A stretch of DNA of 64,000 nucleotides from Candidatus Brevefilum sp. (GTDB taxonomy: Bacteria > Chloroflexota > Anaerolineae > Anaerolineales > Anaerolineaceae), in contig JAHYJN010000012.1 of assembly GCA_019428905.1 (NCBI GenBank), positions 1-64,000 on the forward strand, written 5' to 3'. Below the pieces are notes generated by a model, which had not been told where the DNA came from, did not search any database, and worked only from the letters and a program-made list of their open reading frames with translations. Each line of letters opens with the position of its first letter. Within the stretch, counting starts at the first letter, position 1. The position numbers and the translations under genes are program-made. This document shows, piece after piece, positions 20,199 to 29,525 of this stretch.

Positions 20199-21506
20199 AT
20201 GATCGAAAATCAAAACCCCGCCCCAATCTGGTCGCCCCCCGAAGGGTACATCCAGGTCGACTCCCAATTACCGGGTGTGACCGTGTATGCCCCCCAACCT
20301 GAGGGACCAACCACAGACCAGGCTGTCAGTTACAACTGCCCGCACTGCGGCGCCAACGTGGCCTACAACGTCTCAGCTGGCGGGATTGCCTGTGAATACT
20401 GCGGATTTACCGCGCCCGTCGCCCCGACCAGGGTGGGAAAATCAGCAGACAGTTTTGAGTTCACCCTTGAAACCCTATCACAAGCCAGGCGCGGTTGGGG
20501 AGCCCAGCGCCAGGTGCTGCACTGCGATTCCTGCGGCGGCGAGCTATCGATACCGATGGGCGCCCTGACCACCACTTGCGCTTTTTGCGCCTCAAACCAG
20601 GTCAATGTGATCACCACCCCGGAAGAAGCCCTGCGGCCGCGCTTCCTGATCCCCTTCAAGGTCACCCCGCAGGGCACCCCGCCCCTGGCCAAAACCTGGC
20701 TGGGTAAGGGCTGGTACCACCCCAACGCCCTGGCTGAGAATGTGGCCGTGCGGAATTTCGTTGGCATTTACCTCCCCTTTTGGACCTTCAAAGCCCGGGT
20801 GGATGCCCGCTGGCGGGCGCAGGTCGGCTATCAAAAGACCGAGCGTATCTTCAACCACCGCACCAACCAATGGGAGAGCCGTACCCGCACCGTATGGGTG
20901 TGGGAGGATGGACGTGTGAACCTGAATGTGGATGATCTGCTGATCCCGGGCACCGCCCCCAAGCACCTCAGCCACGCCATCCTCAAACAGCTGTACCCCT
21001 TCCAGATGGGCGACCTGGTGGCCTATTCTCCCGACTACCTGGCGGGATGGCGGGCGCAAGCCTATGAGACCACCCTGACCGATGCCTGGGAAATGGGGAA
21101 AGGGACCATCCGCGAGGATGCCAAGCAAGCCTGCTATCAAAAAATCCGATCCAGCCAGGTCAGGAACTTCAGCATGAGCGCTGATTTTTCCGACGAATCC
21201 TGGCGCTATATCCTTCTGCCGGCCTACCTGGCGGCCTATCGCTATGAGGGGAAGGTCTACCAGGTGATGATCAACGGGCAAACAGGGGTGGTAGCCGGGT
21301 CAAAACCAGTCGCCTGGTGGAAAGTGTGGCTGGCCATCGCTGCCCTGCTGGCCCCGGGCGGATTCCTGACCTTGATCGGGCTGCCGCTGACCCTGCTGGG
21401 CGGGATCGGGGTCTTCGCCATCGCCCTGGGGATCATCCTGTTCATCATCGGAGCCGTGATTGGCTTTTCACTTTACAATTCAGCCCGTAAATCGGAGGTG
21501 GGATAA
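20199..21506 (+). CDS. Zinc-ribbon membrane protein, YdjG-like
   Basis: About 435 residues. Two zinc ribbons lead: CPHCG..CEYCG (about 47-69) and CDSCG..CAFC (about 110-130). A conserved soluble domain follows, with LIPFKV near 150 and YLPFWTFKARV near 193, resembling YdjG-type proteins that occur beside phage-shock PspA genes. The RNFSM..DE-W..LLPAYLAAY..V.INGQTG stretch precedes two hydrophobic helices at the C-terminus (about 375-425). ATG 20199 sits eight bases after AAGGAG. First of four tightly spaced genes. Function unknown; a membrane stress or quality-control role is only suggested by the similarity. Confidence 0.7.
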   Translation: MIENQNPAPIWSPPEGYIQVDSQLPGVTVYAPQPEGPTTDQAVSYNCPHCGANVAYNVSAGGIACEYCGFTAPVAPTRVGKSADSFEFTLETLSQARRGWGAQRQVLHCDSCGGELSIPMGALTTTCAFCASNQVNVITTPEEALRPRFLIPFKVTPQGTPPLAKTWLGKGWYHPNALAENVAVRNFVGIYLPFWTFKARVDARWRAQVGYQKTERIFNHRTNQWESRTRTVWVWEDGRVNLNVDDLLIPGTAPKHLSHAILKQLYPFQMGDLVAYSPDYLAGWRAQAYETTLTDAWEMGKGTIREDAKQACYQKIRSSQVRNFSMSADFSDESWRYILLPAYLAAYRYEGKVYQVMINGQTGVVAGSKPVAWWKVWLAIAALLAPGGFLTLIGLPLTLLGGIGVFAIALGIILFIIGAVIGFSLYNSARKSEVG

Positions 21507-22618
21507 TGGACCAGCATACACCCACGGTCGAGCTGATCGACGAAGGCCAAACCCTGTGGCACACCGACCGGGGACCGGCTGGCTGCGTCCACTGCCACCG
21601 CGTCTACCTGGTACTGCCTGATCAGCGCGGCGCCACCTGCCCAATCTGCCGGAAAGGCGGTCTCGAAGCCCAACCCGTGATCATGCGCCCGGCCAAGCCG
21701 GAACGGATCCTGCCCTTCCAGGTTCCCAAACAAGGCCTGCTGCCAATCTATCAGCAATTTGTCGCCGGGGTGTGGATCAAACCGGTGGACTTTAACCCCG
21801 AAACGCTTCTCAAGAACACCCGCCCAATTTTTTGGCCGCTATGGCTGGTCGACAGCGACATCAACGGGGGCTGGCAGATTGAAGCCGGGTTTGATTACCA
21901 GGTCGAAAGCGCCAAAGAAGTCTACGCTGGCGGGGGATGGCAATCCCGCAAACACATAGAAACCCGGGTGCGTTGGGAAATGCGCCTGGGGGAAATGACC
22001 ACCCACCTCGACAATGTGATCACCCCCGCCCTGGAGGAACACCAGAACCGGCAGAAAATGACTGGGGCCTACCGCTTGGACCGAGGAACCGACTTTGACC
22101 CCCACCTGCTGGGTGGCGCACTCCTTGAGCTTCCGGATATCCCCCCCGAAGAAGCCTGGCCGCTAGCCCGCCCCCACTTTGATCAAGCCCTGGCTCAGAT
22201 CTGCCGTGAAGCGGCCGGCGCTCAGCATTTCCGCAACTTTTCTATGAAAGCTGAGTTTGGCAACCAGAACTGGACGGAGTTCTTGCTGCCGATGTACACC
22301 ACCCACTACACGGATGATGAGGGCAATCCCCAGGTGTTGGTAGTCAACGGTCAAACCGGCGCAATCAAAGGCCCACGTCTGGCATCCCGCCAACGTGGGT
22401 CATACATGGCGGGAATCCTCGCTGCTGTGGCCGGGGGTCTGTTCCTGCTGGCATTGATCGGGTTGCTGCTGACCATGGTCAGCCCATGGGCTTCGATTTT
22501 CGCCGTGTTTCTGGGTGTTTTGGGGTTTGGTGCGGTTATCCTGGCCATCCTGACCGCCGTCTGGCCCGGGCAGTGGAACCGAAACCAGGTCGGTCCCCGC
22601 ATCGCTGACAAGAGGTGA
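21506..22618 (+). CDS. Paralogue of the preceding zinc-ribbon membrane protein
   Basis: 370 residues. One N-terminal zinc ribbon (CVHC..CPIC, about 27-54), an ERILPFQVPK segment matching LIPFKV of the upstream protein, PIFWPLWLVD matching YLPFWTF, RNFSMKAEFGNQNW..LLPMY..VVNGQTG matching the same block upstream, and two C-terminal membrane helices. The shared blocks in the same order show that the two genes are ancient duplicates. Its ATG overlaps the upstream stop by one base (TAATG), so they are translationally coupled and may form a heteromer. Confidence 0.7.
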   Translation: MDQHTPTVELIDEGQTLWHTDRGPAGCVHCHRVYLVLPDQRGATCPICRKGGLEAQPVIMRPAKPERILPFQVPKQGLLPIYQQFVAGVWIKPVDFNPETLLKNTRPIFWPLWLVDSDINGGWQIEAGFDYQVESAKEVYAGGGWQSRKHIETRVRWEMRLGEMTTHLDNVITPALEEHQNRQKMTGAYRLDRGTDFDPHLLGGALLELPDIPPEEAWPLARPHFDQALAQICREAAGAQHFRNFSMKAEFGNQNWTEFLLPMYTTHYTDDEGNPQVLVVNGQTGAIKGPRLASRQRGSYMAGILAAVAGGLFLLALIGLLLTMVSPWASIFAVFLGVLGFGAVILAILTAVWPGQWNRNQVGPRIADKR

Positions 22619-22624
22619 GGTTCA

Positions 22625-23401
22625 ATGACCGAAACAAGCAAACAGCATTTCCAGGCTGTGGTTGATGCGGGCCAGTCAGCCGTCTTTTCTGGGTGGGACT
22701 TCTCCTGGCTGGAAGGTCGAATGGTCCAGGAAATTCCCTCCTGGGATTACACGGAATTAGTAAAAGCAATGTTGGTAAATGCCCACAGCCTGCTGGATAT
22801 GGGCACGGGCGGCGGTGAATTCTTAGCCTCCCTGGCACCCTTGCCGCCGGACACCCATGCCACCGAAAGCTATCCCCCCAACCAGCCGATCGCCCAAAGG
22901 CGTTTAGCGCCCATGGGCGTGACCGTCCATCCCGTAGATGAAGATGGACCGCTACCCTTTGACAATTCCCGATTTGATGTCGTGATCAACAGACACGAGT
23001 CCTACAACCCAAAAGAGGTCTACCGCATTCTCAAGCCAGGCGGTAGGTTTCTCACGCAACAGGTCGGTGAGCTAGACAACCTGGAGCTCAACCTGCTGCT
23101 CGATCCTCAAAAATTACAACCTCTCACAGATTGGGGATTAGAAACCGAGACAGCTAAGCTATGCGAAACTGGATTCATCATCAGCCAGGCCGAGAAGGCT
23201 GCCCTGCGAACCTCATTCATGGATATTGGTGCGGTGGTCTACTATTTAAAGGCCATTTCGTGGCAGATTGAAGGATTTACCCTCGAAGGATACCACCGTC
23301 AACTGCTGATGCTTCACCACTGGATCCAATCCCACGGACCATTGATCACAACCGCTCACCGCTTTTTGATCCTCGCCCACAAGGAGGCAAGCCTGTCATG
23401 A
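22625..23401 (+). CDS. Class I SAM-dependent methyltransferase
   Basis: 258 residues with the Rossmann motif I LLDMGTGGGEFL near 57-68, an acidic motif II (ATES near 80), motif post-I DVVINRH near 118 and the RILKPGGRFL strand near 133. Substrate not predictable from sequence. It starts six bases after the zinc-ribbon paralogue, with GAGGTTCA as ribosome binding site, and its stop overlaps the next gene by four bases, so it belongs to the same operon. Confidence 0.85.
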   Translation: MTETSKQHFQAVVDAGQSAVFSGWDFSWLEGRMVQEIPSWDYTELVKAMLVNAHSLLDMGTGGGEFLASLAPLPPDTHATESYPPNQPIAQRRLAPMGVTVHPVDEDGPLPFDNSRFDVVINRHESYNPKEVYRILKPGGRFLTQQVGELDNLELNLLLDPQKLQPLTDWGLETETAKLCETGFIISQAEKAALRTSFMDIGAVVYYLKAISWQIEGFTLEGYHRQLLMLHHWIQSHGPLITTAHRFLILAHKEASLS

Positions 23402-23784
23402 AAAAGACCTCATTGGCTCTAGCCGAATGGTTCTACAGCCTGTCTTTTTTACTGTATTTATTCGGCAGTTCACTGGCGCACATCGAACATGGCTCAGAGC
23501 TCTCCCTGTGGTTGATGTCGTTTGCCGTCATCCTGACCGTTAGCACCACGCTCCTGCCATTGGCTGGGGTCCGCTGGCTGCGGCTGGACCAGCAAGGCAG
23601 CCGCTGGGGGCTGGGGATCGCCATGCTGCTGCAGGTGCTCTCGTGGATGAGCTTTTTTTGGGCGATGTCCCTACGCTTAGGCCGCAACCTGCCCCCGTTC
23701 CACACCTGGATCACCGTCACCACCCTGCTGTGGGCCGCCTGGCTGCTGATTTTCATCTACAGCCGGCACACCCATTCATCCTGA
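23398..23784 (+). CDS. Small four-helix membrane protein
   Basis: 128 residues with four predicted transmembrane helices (about 10-30, 37-57, 70-92 and 102-122). ATGA overlap with the methyltransferase gene. No family recognised. It ends the four-gene operon, which combines two zinc-ribbon membrane proteins, a methyltransferase and this protein. Confidence 0.7.
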   Translation: MKKTSLALAEWFYSLSFLLYLFGSSLAHIEHGSELSLWLMSFAVILTVSTTLLPLAGVRWLRLDQQGSRWGLGIAMLLQVLSWMSFFWAMSLRLGRNLPPFHTWITVTTLLWAAWLLIFIYSRHTHSS

Positions 23785-23884
23785 TCACCCACCAGCACCA
23801 GACAACATCCTCAATCTCAACTTCATTCACGCCAGTAGTGTATACTTGTGCCAACGCATTGATCTAATTCTTTAATGAGGTGCC

Positions 23885-24508
23885 ATGCAAAACGTGTTCC
23901 CATCTACCCATCCCCTGGTGAAACATAAACTCACCCGCCTGCGCGATCAGCGCACTGAGCCCAAGAAATTCCGTGAGCTGGTGCGTGAGCTGGCCGCCCT
24001 ACTAACCTACGAAGCGACCGCTGACCTGGTCACCTACCCTGTGCGCATCCAAACGCCGATGTCAGAAACCGACGGCCAGGATTTGCAAGAAAAGATTGGC
24101 CTGATCCCGATCCTGCGCGCCGGCTTGGGCATGGTCGAAGGGGTGTGGGAGCTGATGCCCTCGGCTGAAGTGTGGCATATCGGCATGTACCGCGACGAGC
24201 GCACCCTCAAACCAGTAGCCTATTACAACAAGTTGCCGGTGGCGCCCACCGTGGCCGTGTGCCTGATCCTCGACCCGATGCTGGCCACCGGGGGCTCTGC
24301 TGTGGCCACCGTGGACATCCTCAAGCAGTGGGGCGTCTCCAAGATCAAATTTGTCGGCCTGATTGCCGCACCAGAGGGCATCCAGCACCTGCACAACGCG
24401 CACCCCGATGTACCGATCCATATCGCCGCCATTGATGACCACCTGAACGAAAACGGCTACATTGTCCCCGGCCTGGGCGACGCCGGTGATCGCTTGTTTG
24501 GCACATAA
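23885..24508 (+). CDS. upp: Uracil phosphoribosyltransferase
   Basis: Converts uracil and PRPP to UMP in pyrimidine salvage. 207 residues, normal for Upp. The PRPP loop [11 protein letters not shown] is near 129-139, the uracil-binding C-terminal segment is [12 protein letters not shown], and YRDE.TL.P..YY.KLP is near 101-118. The ATG at 23885 has GAGGTG upstream; TATACT at 23841 may be the -10. Single gene. Confidence 0.96.
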   Translation: MQNVFPSTHPLVKHKLTRLRDQRTEPKKFRELVRELAALLTYEATADLVTYPVRIQTPMSETDGQDLQEKIGLIPILRAGLGMVEGVWELMPSAEVWHIGMYRDERTLKPVAYYNKLPVAPTVAVCLILDPMLATGGSAVATVDILKQWGVSKIKFVGLIAAPEGIQHLHNAHPDVPIHIAAIDDHLNENGYIVPGLGDAGDRLFGT

Positions 24509-24683
24509 CCCAAGGTTTCTCATGTGTTCATTTTTTCGCCATTTTTTCGAGTAAAAGGTTGGTTTTCATGACACTGATTAAAGAAATGTATGAATTACCC
24601 CAGCTCTTCCAAAAATGAAGTCATATGAAAATAGAGCTGTCCAAAAATCCCATAATCCGAATAAATGCAAACATTGACGACTA

Positions 24684-24870
24684 AAAGCCTTCCCCTGGGG
24701 GAAGGTGGCACGCCGAAGGCGTGACGGATGAGGGAAGCCAAGCATTCCCAAATTTATGGTAATTCGGCAGCAGAGAAAGGTTTCTCTTTATAAGTGAATT
24801 TTTCTCTTAATACCTGTGGTTATTATCCCTCATCAGTCTGCTTCGCAGACAGCTTCCCCCAGGGAAAGCC
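24684..24870. mobile_element. MITE-like element with 50-bp imperfect terminal inverted repeats
   Basis: The left end reads AGCCTTCCCCTGGGGGAAG and the right end, inverted, reads GGCTTTCCCTGGGGGAAGC. Both continue inward through a small hairpin (CACGCCGAAGGCGTG left; CTGCTTCGCAGACAG right) to GATGAGGGA. The middle (about 70 bp) is AT-rich and non-coding. This design, about 187 bp with long inverted ends and no gene, is that of a miniature inverted-repeat transposable element. No target duplication is obvious. Confidence 0.75.
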
Positions 24871-24968
24871 AAAAAACACCTGAGCTTGGATGGTTTTTGC
24901 AATAAATACAATAATTAACTTTGGAGAAAGATAAGAACTGGCAACCAAAACACGAAAATTCGATACTC

Positions 24969-25046
24969 GAGTTTCTCATTTGATTAATGTTTTTGCAAAT
25001 TTTTCGGGTATAAACACGATTTTCAGGACAGGCATGTGAGAAACTC
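24969..25046. repeat. 78-bp element bounded by GAGTTTCTCAT inverted repeats
   Basis: GAGTTTCTCAT at 24969 and ATGTGAGAAACTC ending at 25046 are inverted copies. A related sequence (GGTTTCTCATGTG followed by an AT-rich T-run segment) lies at about 24515-24575, on the other side of the MITE-like element. The rest of 24509-25070 has no gene. Confidence 0.5.
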
Positions 25047-25070
25047 AGGTAATATAAATTAATCTATACG

Positions 25071-25105
25071 AAAAGCGGGGCTGCCATGATGACAGCCCCG
25101 CTTTT
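25071..25105 (-). terminator. Rho-independent terminator of tpiA
   Basis: AAAAGCGGGGCTG and CAGCCCCGCTTTT form a 13-bp stem with a short loop and a run of T on either strand. It lies 16 bp after the tpiA stop and can act in both directions. Confidence 0.9.
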
Positions 25106-25120
25106 ATTTAATTAGATTGA

Positions 25121-25909
25121 TTAGCTTTGCGATTCTTGCTGGACAATGGCCACCATCGAGGCAGCTTTGACGATCGCAATGAAGGATTCGGGCTTGAGAC
25201 TGGCCCCGCCGATCAGGCCGCCATCGATATCCGACATGGCAAACAGCTCAGCTGCGTTATCCGGGGTGACGGAGCCGCCGTACTGGATGCGCATCAGCTC
25301 AGCACGTGCCTCGCCAAACTGCTCCCTGAGGAAGGGGCGGATCACGTTTTTGTGCACATTGTTGGCATCCTCGGGTGTGGCTGCCCGCCCGGTACCAATC
25401 GCCCACACCGGTTCATAGGCAATCGTGATGGCAGCGGCTTGCGTCTCGCTGATCTCAGCTAAACCTACTTCCAGCTGACGGGTGACCACCGCCTCGGTTT
25501 GCCCGGCTTCGTTCTCTTCCAGCGTTTCACCGATGCACACGATCACATCCAGACCTACAGCTAAGGCGGCTTTCAAGCGTTGGTTAACCGACTCATCCGT
25601 CTCACCAAAGAATTTTCGCCGTTCAGAGTGCCCGACGATCACAAAGTCACACAGCTCAGCCACCATGGGCGGGGCCACCTCACCCGTATAGGCGCCGGCT
25701 GTTTCCCAATGCAGGTTTTGGGCACCGACTTTGATCCCGGTCCCCTTGCACAACCCGGCCACTGCCGGGAGGGCCAAATAGGACGGGGCAACGGCATGAT
25801 CCACATTGTCGATTGTAGCCAGTTCAGGGGACAGTGCCCCGATCAGTGCCTTCGCCTCAGCGATGGTTTTATTCATTTTCCAGTTTCCAGCAACAAAAAA
25901 TCTGCGCAT
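25121..25909 (-). CDS. tpiA: Triosephosphate isomerase
   Basis: Interconverts dihydroxyacetone phosphate and glyceraldehyde 3-phosphate. About 262 residues after choosing ATG 25909 (MRRFFVAGNWKMN), which has TGGGAG six bases upstream; an in-frame start four codons earlier overlaps that site. Catalytic Lys is in GNWKMN, His in IVGHSERR, Glu in IAYEPVWAIGTG, and phosphate-binding QYGGSV and GLIGGASL are present. It is separated from pgk and gap by the two mgtE genes instead of lying in one glycolytic operon. Confidence 0.96.
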   Translation of the reverse strand: MRRFFVAGNWKMNKTIAEAKALIGALSPELATIDNVDHAVAPSYLALPAVAGLCKGTGIKVGAQNLHWETAGAYTGEVAPPMVAELCDFVIVGHSERRKFFGETDESVNQRLKAALAVGLDVIVCIGETLEENEAGQTEAVVTRQLEVGLAEISETQAAAITIAYEPVWAIGTGRAATPEDANNVHKNVIRPFLREQFGEARAELMRIQYGGSVTPDNAAELFAMSDIDGGLIGGASLKPESFIAIVKAASMVAIVQQESQS

Positions 25910-26042
25910 AACAACTCCCATTTGTCTAGTAATTATTCCAAATTGATTTTACCAGTAAAACCCACCAGGCGTGAAAATTTCGGGATTCGGTTGTGGATGA
26001 CAGTAAATAACGGCGGGGTCAAAACCAGACCCCGCCCTACCG

Positions 26043-26072
26043 CTTAATTCCTAATCGCCTAATACCTTATCC
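26043..26072. repeat. Short heptamer-type satellite (CCTAATA)
   Basis: CTTAATTCCTAATCGCCTAATACC lies immediately before the 3' end of the first mgtE. It is the same class of repeat as at 29478 and 33676. Confidence 0.6.
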
Positions 26073-26075
26073 ATC

Positions 26076-27452
26076 TTACAGCAACTGCTCCAACAGCAAG
26101 CTGGCAATCCCAAAATAGATAAACAGCCCGGTGATGTCCTTGATGGTGGTGATCAACGGACCGGAGCCAGCGGCCGGGTCAACACCCATCTTGGTCAGCG
26201 AGAACGGGATTAAAAAGCCTAAAAAGGTGGCAATGATGATTGTACAGAACAAAGACAGCCCCACCACTAGGCCAATTGCGGGTAAGCCCTGCCAGATCGC
26301 GGCAAACACCCCAACAATCACACCGAGCAACGCCCCCATCCCCAGCCCAATCGCCATTTCTCGGAGGATATGCTTGCCAAAGGTGTCTGGGTCAATGTGT
26401 CCCAGCACATATCCCCGGATAAAGATCGAGGTCGACTGCAAACCGGCGTTACCGCCCATATCCATAATGATCGGGATGAATAATGCCAACACAACAACTG
26501 TTTCAAGCAGTCCAGCGAAGATCTCAATCACAACACCGGCTAAAATCCCCCCGGCGACCGTGATCAACAAGAACGGCAGCCTGACCGCCCACACCAGCCA
26601 CACCGAGCCCCGCACCAGCAAATCGCTTTTGGGCGTTTGCCTGACCTTAGCTGATAGAATACCCGCCCGTTTATAGATATCCTCAGTCGTCTCCTGCTCC
26701 AACACGGCCATGGCGTCGTCCGCGGTGATCACACCCAAAATGCGCTCCTGGTCATCGACCACGGGCAGCGCCAGCAAGTCGTAGCGGTTCAGCAGCCTTG
26801 CCGCCAGCTCTTGGTCTTGATCTGCGCCGATAGAAACGATCTGTGCCTTGGTGATCGAGCGCAAGGGTTCCTGCGGGTGCGCACGCAGCAGGTCTGCCAG
26901 GCGGATCACCCCGGTCAGCCGGCCGTGCTCATCGACGGCATAAATATAGGGGACCTCCTCAGCATGTGTAGGCTGTGATTTTAAGCTTCTCAGCATGTCC
27001 CTGGCAGTGGTGTCTTGCGGGAACACGTAAAAGTCCGAAGTCATCATGCCACCGGCGGTGTCGTCCGGGTAGCGCAGCAGCGGCCGAATGCGATCTGCTT
27101 CAGGCAGCTGAGCCAGAACCTGCTGGCGCAACTTGAGGTCAATATCACCCAGGAGGTTGGCCGCTTCATCGGGCGCCATCTCAGACAGCACCTCCACCAG
27201 CACTTCTGGTGTCAAACTCTGTGCCAGTAAAGCGGCATCCTGGTCTTCAATCTGCTCGATGATATCGGCTACATCCCCAGCATCCGCCAGCGGCAAAAAA
27301 GCTTGCTGCTGTTCAAGGTCAAGGGATTCATAGACTTCAGATTTATCAGCTGGCAGCAGCGTGCTGAACAATGCGCCAACTTCCTTCCAGCGCCGTGCCT
27401 TGATCAAATTCATCATCTGGTTGATTTTTAGTTTTCGATTTCGTGATGGCAT
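26076..27452 (-). CDS. mgtE: Magnesium transporter MgtE (copy 1)
   Basis: 458-residue Mg2+ channel/transporter. Order: N-terminal superhelical MgtE_N domain (about 10-125), two CBS domains (about 130-255), the plug helix, then five transmembrane helices (about 285-455) with the pore motif region GGNAGLQS near 335. The N and CBS domains sense cytosolic Mg2+ and close the pore. No clear ribosome binding site precedes the ATG (TAATGGTGTCT). It lies about 100 bp downstream of a second mgtE on the same strand. Confidence 0.94.
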   Translation of the reverse strand: MPSRNRKLKINQMMNLIKARRWKEVGALFSTLLPADKSEVYESLDLEQQQAFLPLADAGDVADIIEQIEDQDAALLAQSLTPEVLVEVLSEMAPDEAANLLGDIDLKLRQQVLAQLPEADRIRPLLRYPDDTAGGMMTSDFYVFPQDTTARDMLRSLKSQPTHAEEVPYIYAVDEHGRLTGVIRLADLLRAHPQEPLRSITKAQIVSIGADQDQELAARLLNRYDLLALPVVDDQERILGVITADDAMAVLEQETTEDIYKRAGILSAKVRQTPKSDLLVRGSVWLVWAVRLPFLLITVAGGILAGVVIEIFAGLLETVVVLALFIPIIMDMGGNAGLQSTSIFIRGYVLGHIDPDTFGKHILREMAIGLGMGALLGVIVGVFAAIWQGLPAIGLVVGLSLFCTIIIATFLGFLIPFSLTKMGVDPAAGSGPLITTIKDITGLFIYFGIASLLLEQLL

Positions 27453-27556
27453 ATAGACACCATTAGCCTAAGTGATTAGGTAAATTGTCACTGCTCAGCC
27501 CACCCAGCTGGAGCAGGGTTCTCCCAGCTGAGTAGTTACGACAAATAGAAGATGTT

Positions 27557-28933
27557 TCACATCAAACTCGACATAAACAATGATGCAAACATGAAATAAA
27601 TCAACATCCCAGTGAAATCATTGATGGTCGTAATGATCGGCTCTGAAGCCACTGCTGGATCAATATTCAGTTTATTCATCAAAAGGGGCACCAAAAAGCC
27701 CAGACCGGTGGCCAGGGTGACCGTGCATGCCAATGAAAGCCCAACCACCAATCCAATCATGGGATTGCCCTGCCATAGTGTGGCGGCACCCCCGGCGATC
27801 AAACCAAGGATGATGCCCAACCCCAACCCCACCCCCACTTCACGCAGGAGGTGTTTGCCAAAATCCTGTGGATCGATCTGCCCCAGTACAAAGCCACGAA
27901 TAAAAATGCCCACAGATTGCGTGCCGCTGTTCCCGCCCATACCCATCACAATCGGGATGAAGAAAGCCAAAACGACCACCGTCTCCAGCGCCTCCTCAAA
28001 AATTCCAATCACCCCACCCGCCAGGATCCCCCCGATCATCGTGACCAACAGGAAGGGGATGCGCACCATCCACGAGCGCCAGATCGGCCCCCGCACCATC
28101 AGGTCGCTTTTAACCGATTGGTTGTCCCGGGTGGAGAGGATACCAGCGCTCTTATAAATATCCTCGGTGGCCTCCTCTTCCAGTGCGGCGATCGCATCAT
28201 CCACGGTAATCACACCCAGCAGACGTCCTTGCGTATCGATAACGGGCAGGGCTAACAGGTCATACCGGTTCAACAGCTGGGCCGCGATTTCCTGGTCTTC
28301 CCCGGCGTCGATCGAGACAAACTGGGTATCGACGATGGCCAGCAAGGGCAGCTCGTGATGCGCACGGATCAGGTCTGCCAGCCGTGCCACCCCTGCCAGA
28401 CGCCCATCCTCATCAACCGCATACACATACGGGATCTCCTCATCCTGGATGGGCTGCGCACGGATGTGATTGAAGATCGCGCCAACCGTGGTATCTTCCA
28501 GAAACACATAATACTCTGAGGTCATCAAACCACCGGCGGTGTCATCGGGGTACCGCAGCAGGGAACGGACCTCCACCTGGTCGCTCATTTGCGCCAGGGA
28601 TTGCCGGCGCAATTCGGGGGTTAAATCTCCCAGCAGGTCGGCGGCTTCATCAGGTTCCATTTCATCCAGAACCCGCGTCAGGGCCTCAATCCCCAGGTTC
28701 TGCGCCAGGTTGGCGGCATCATCCTCATCCAACGCCTCGAGGATGTTGGCCGCCTGGCGTGCCTCCACAACCTTTATCAGCCGCACCTGTTCTTCAAGGG
28801 TCAGGTCTTCGAAGATTTCAGCCTGGTCAGGTGGAAGTAAGGGCGCAATCAAGGCGGCTGCCTCATGCCGGCGCCCTTCCTCCAGCAAACGGTGTACGTC
28901 TTCAAAGGTCTGCGTGAGTTGTTCTTCCACCAT
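27557..28933 (-). CDS. mgtE: Magnesium transporter MgtE (copy 2)
   Basis: 458 residues from ATG 28933 (MVEEQLTQ), chosen because GAGGAGCG lies just upstream; a TTG nine codons earlier would place that site inside the gene. Same order as its neighbour: MgtE_N, CBS pair, five membrane helices with GGNSGTQS. The proteins are clearly paralogous along their whole length, so this is a tandem duplication that has diverged. Upstream sequence shows no riboswitch I can recognise. Confidence 0.94.
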   Translation of the reverse strand: MVEEQLTQTFEDVHRLLEEGRRHEAAALIAPLLPPDQAEIFEDLTLEEQVRLIKVVEARQAANILEALDEDDAANLAQNLGIEALTRVLDEMEPDEAADLLGDLTPELRRQSLAQMSDQVEVRSLLRYPDDTAGGLMTSEYYVFLEDTTVGAIFNHIRAQPIQDEEIPYVYAVDEDGRLAGVARLADLIRAHHELPLLAIVDTQFVSIDAGEDQEIAAQLLNRYDLLALPVIDTQGRLLGVITVDDAIAALEEEATEDIYKSAGILSTRDNQSVKSDLMVRGPIWRSWMVRIPFLLVTMIGGILAGGVIGIFEEALETVVVLAFFIPIVMGMGGNSGTQSVGIFIRGFVLGQIDPQDFGKHLLREVGVGLGLGIILGLIAGGAATLWQGNPMIGLVVGLSLACTVTLATGLGFLVPLLMNKLNIDPAVASEPIITTINDFTGMLIYFMFASLFMSSLM

Positions 28934-29087
28934 AACGCGCTCCTCAATTGTTCGTACCAAATAGGTAAGCTTGACCCAATCTTAATGATTCAAGCTGAGA
29001 TGATTGTATCAAAAATCTTAAGAAAAGTCCGCGTTGAGTGAAAAAAGAATGGGATCTGCGTTTGAAATGAGACTCATCGTACGGAAT

Positions 29088-29181
29088 GTGAATGGTGAAT
29101 GGTGAATAGGTCTCCAAGCCACTTCGCTTCAACCCCTTCGCTATACTTCAGGGGTTCTACATAGCTCCAGGGAGGCTGAGC
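29088..29181. repeat. GGTGAAT heptamers with a GAAGCG-type motif
   Basis: Tandem GTGAATG/GTGAATA copies lead into a segment whose reverse complement reads CCCCTGAAG..GAAGCGAAGTGGCTTGGAGACC, then GGGAGGCTGAGC. The same association of heptamers and this motif recurs at 33358, 38541, 42291 and 47291. Confidence 0.7.
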
Positions 29182-29342
29182 TCTAAACGGTAAATAGATT
29201 CGGCTCTGAGAGCACACACCATGAGACGGCTCGGTTGGGCGTCCCTAGATTAAGGCATAGAGCGGGTTCTGCTGCCTGCCCTGCGCCTGGGCGGCGCGAG
29301 GGTAAACCCGCTGTGATTAAAGTTCACGTTTCTACCGTGACT

Positions 29343-29374
29343 GTCACGTGGTTGCCTTTGGCAACACACGTGAC
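29343..29374. repeat. Hairpin GTCACGTG..CACGTGAC
   Basis: GTCACGTGGTTGCC and GGCAACACACGTGAC pair around TTT with one bulge. It lies in the 560-bp gene-free stretch between mgtE copy 2 and pgk. Confidence 0.65.
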
Positions 29375-29403
29375 CTACAAATGTGCTGATATGTTCAATG
29401 CGT

Positions 29404-29428
29404 AGAGACGCCCCGGCGGGGCGTCTCT
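29404..29428. repeat. Palindrome AGAGACGCCCCGGCGGGGCGTCTCT
   Basis: A near-perfect 25-bp palindrome. There is no T run of note on the minus strand, so it is not a convincing pgk terminator; on the plus strand TTGTGTTTT follows. Short palindromes of this kind are commonly interspersed repeats. Confidence 0.6.
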
Positions 29429-29477
29429 TGTGTTTTGCATCATGGGGCTTGTGCGCACCCTCTCAGCGATTGGTTAA

Positions 29478-29520
29478 TCCCCTAATACCTATTACCTACT
29501 ACCTACTACCTACTACCTAT
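29478..29520. repeat. Heptamer satellite (TACCTAC / TACCTAT)
   Basis: Six tandem CCTACTA/CCTATTA-type heptamers end five bases before the pgk stop codon. Confidence 0.85.
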
Positions 29521-29525
29521 CACGC

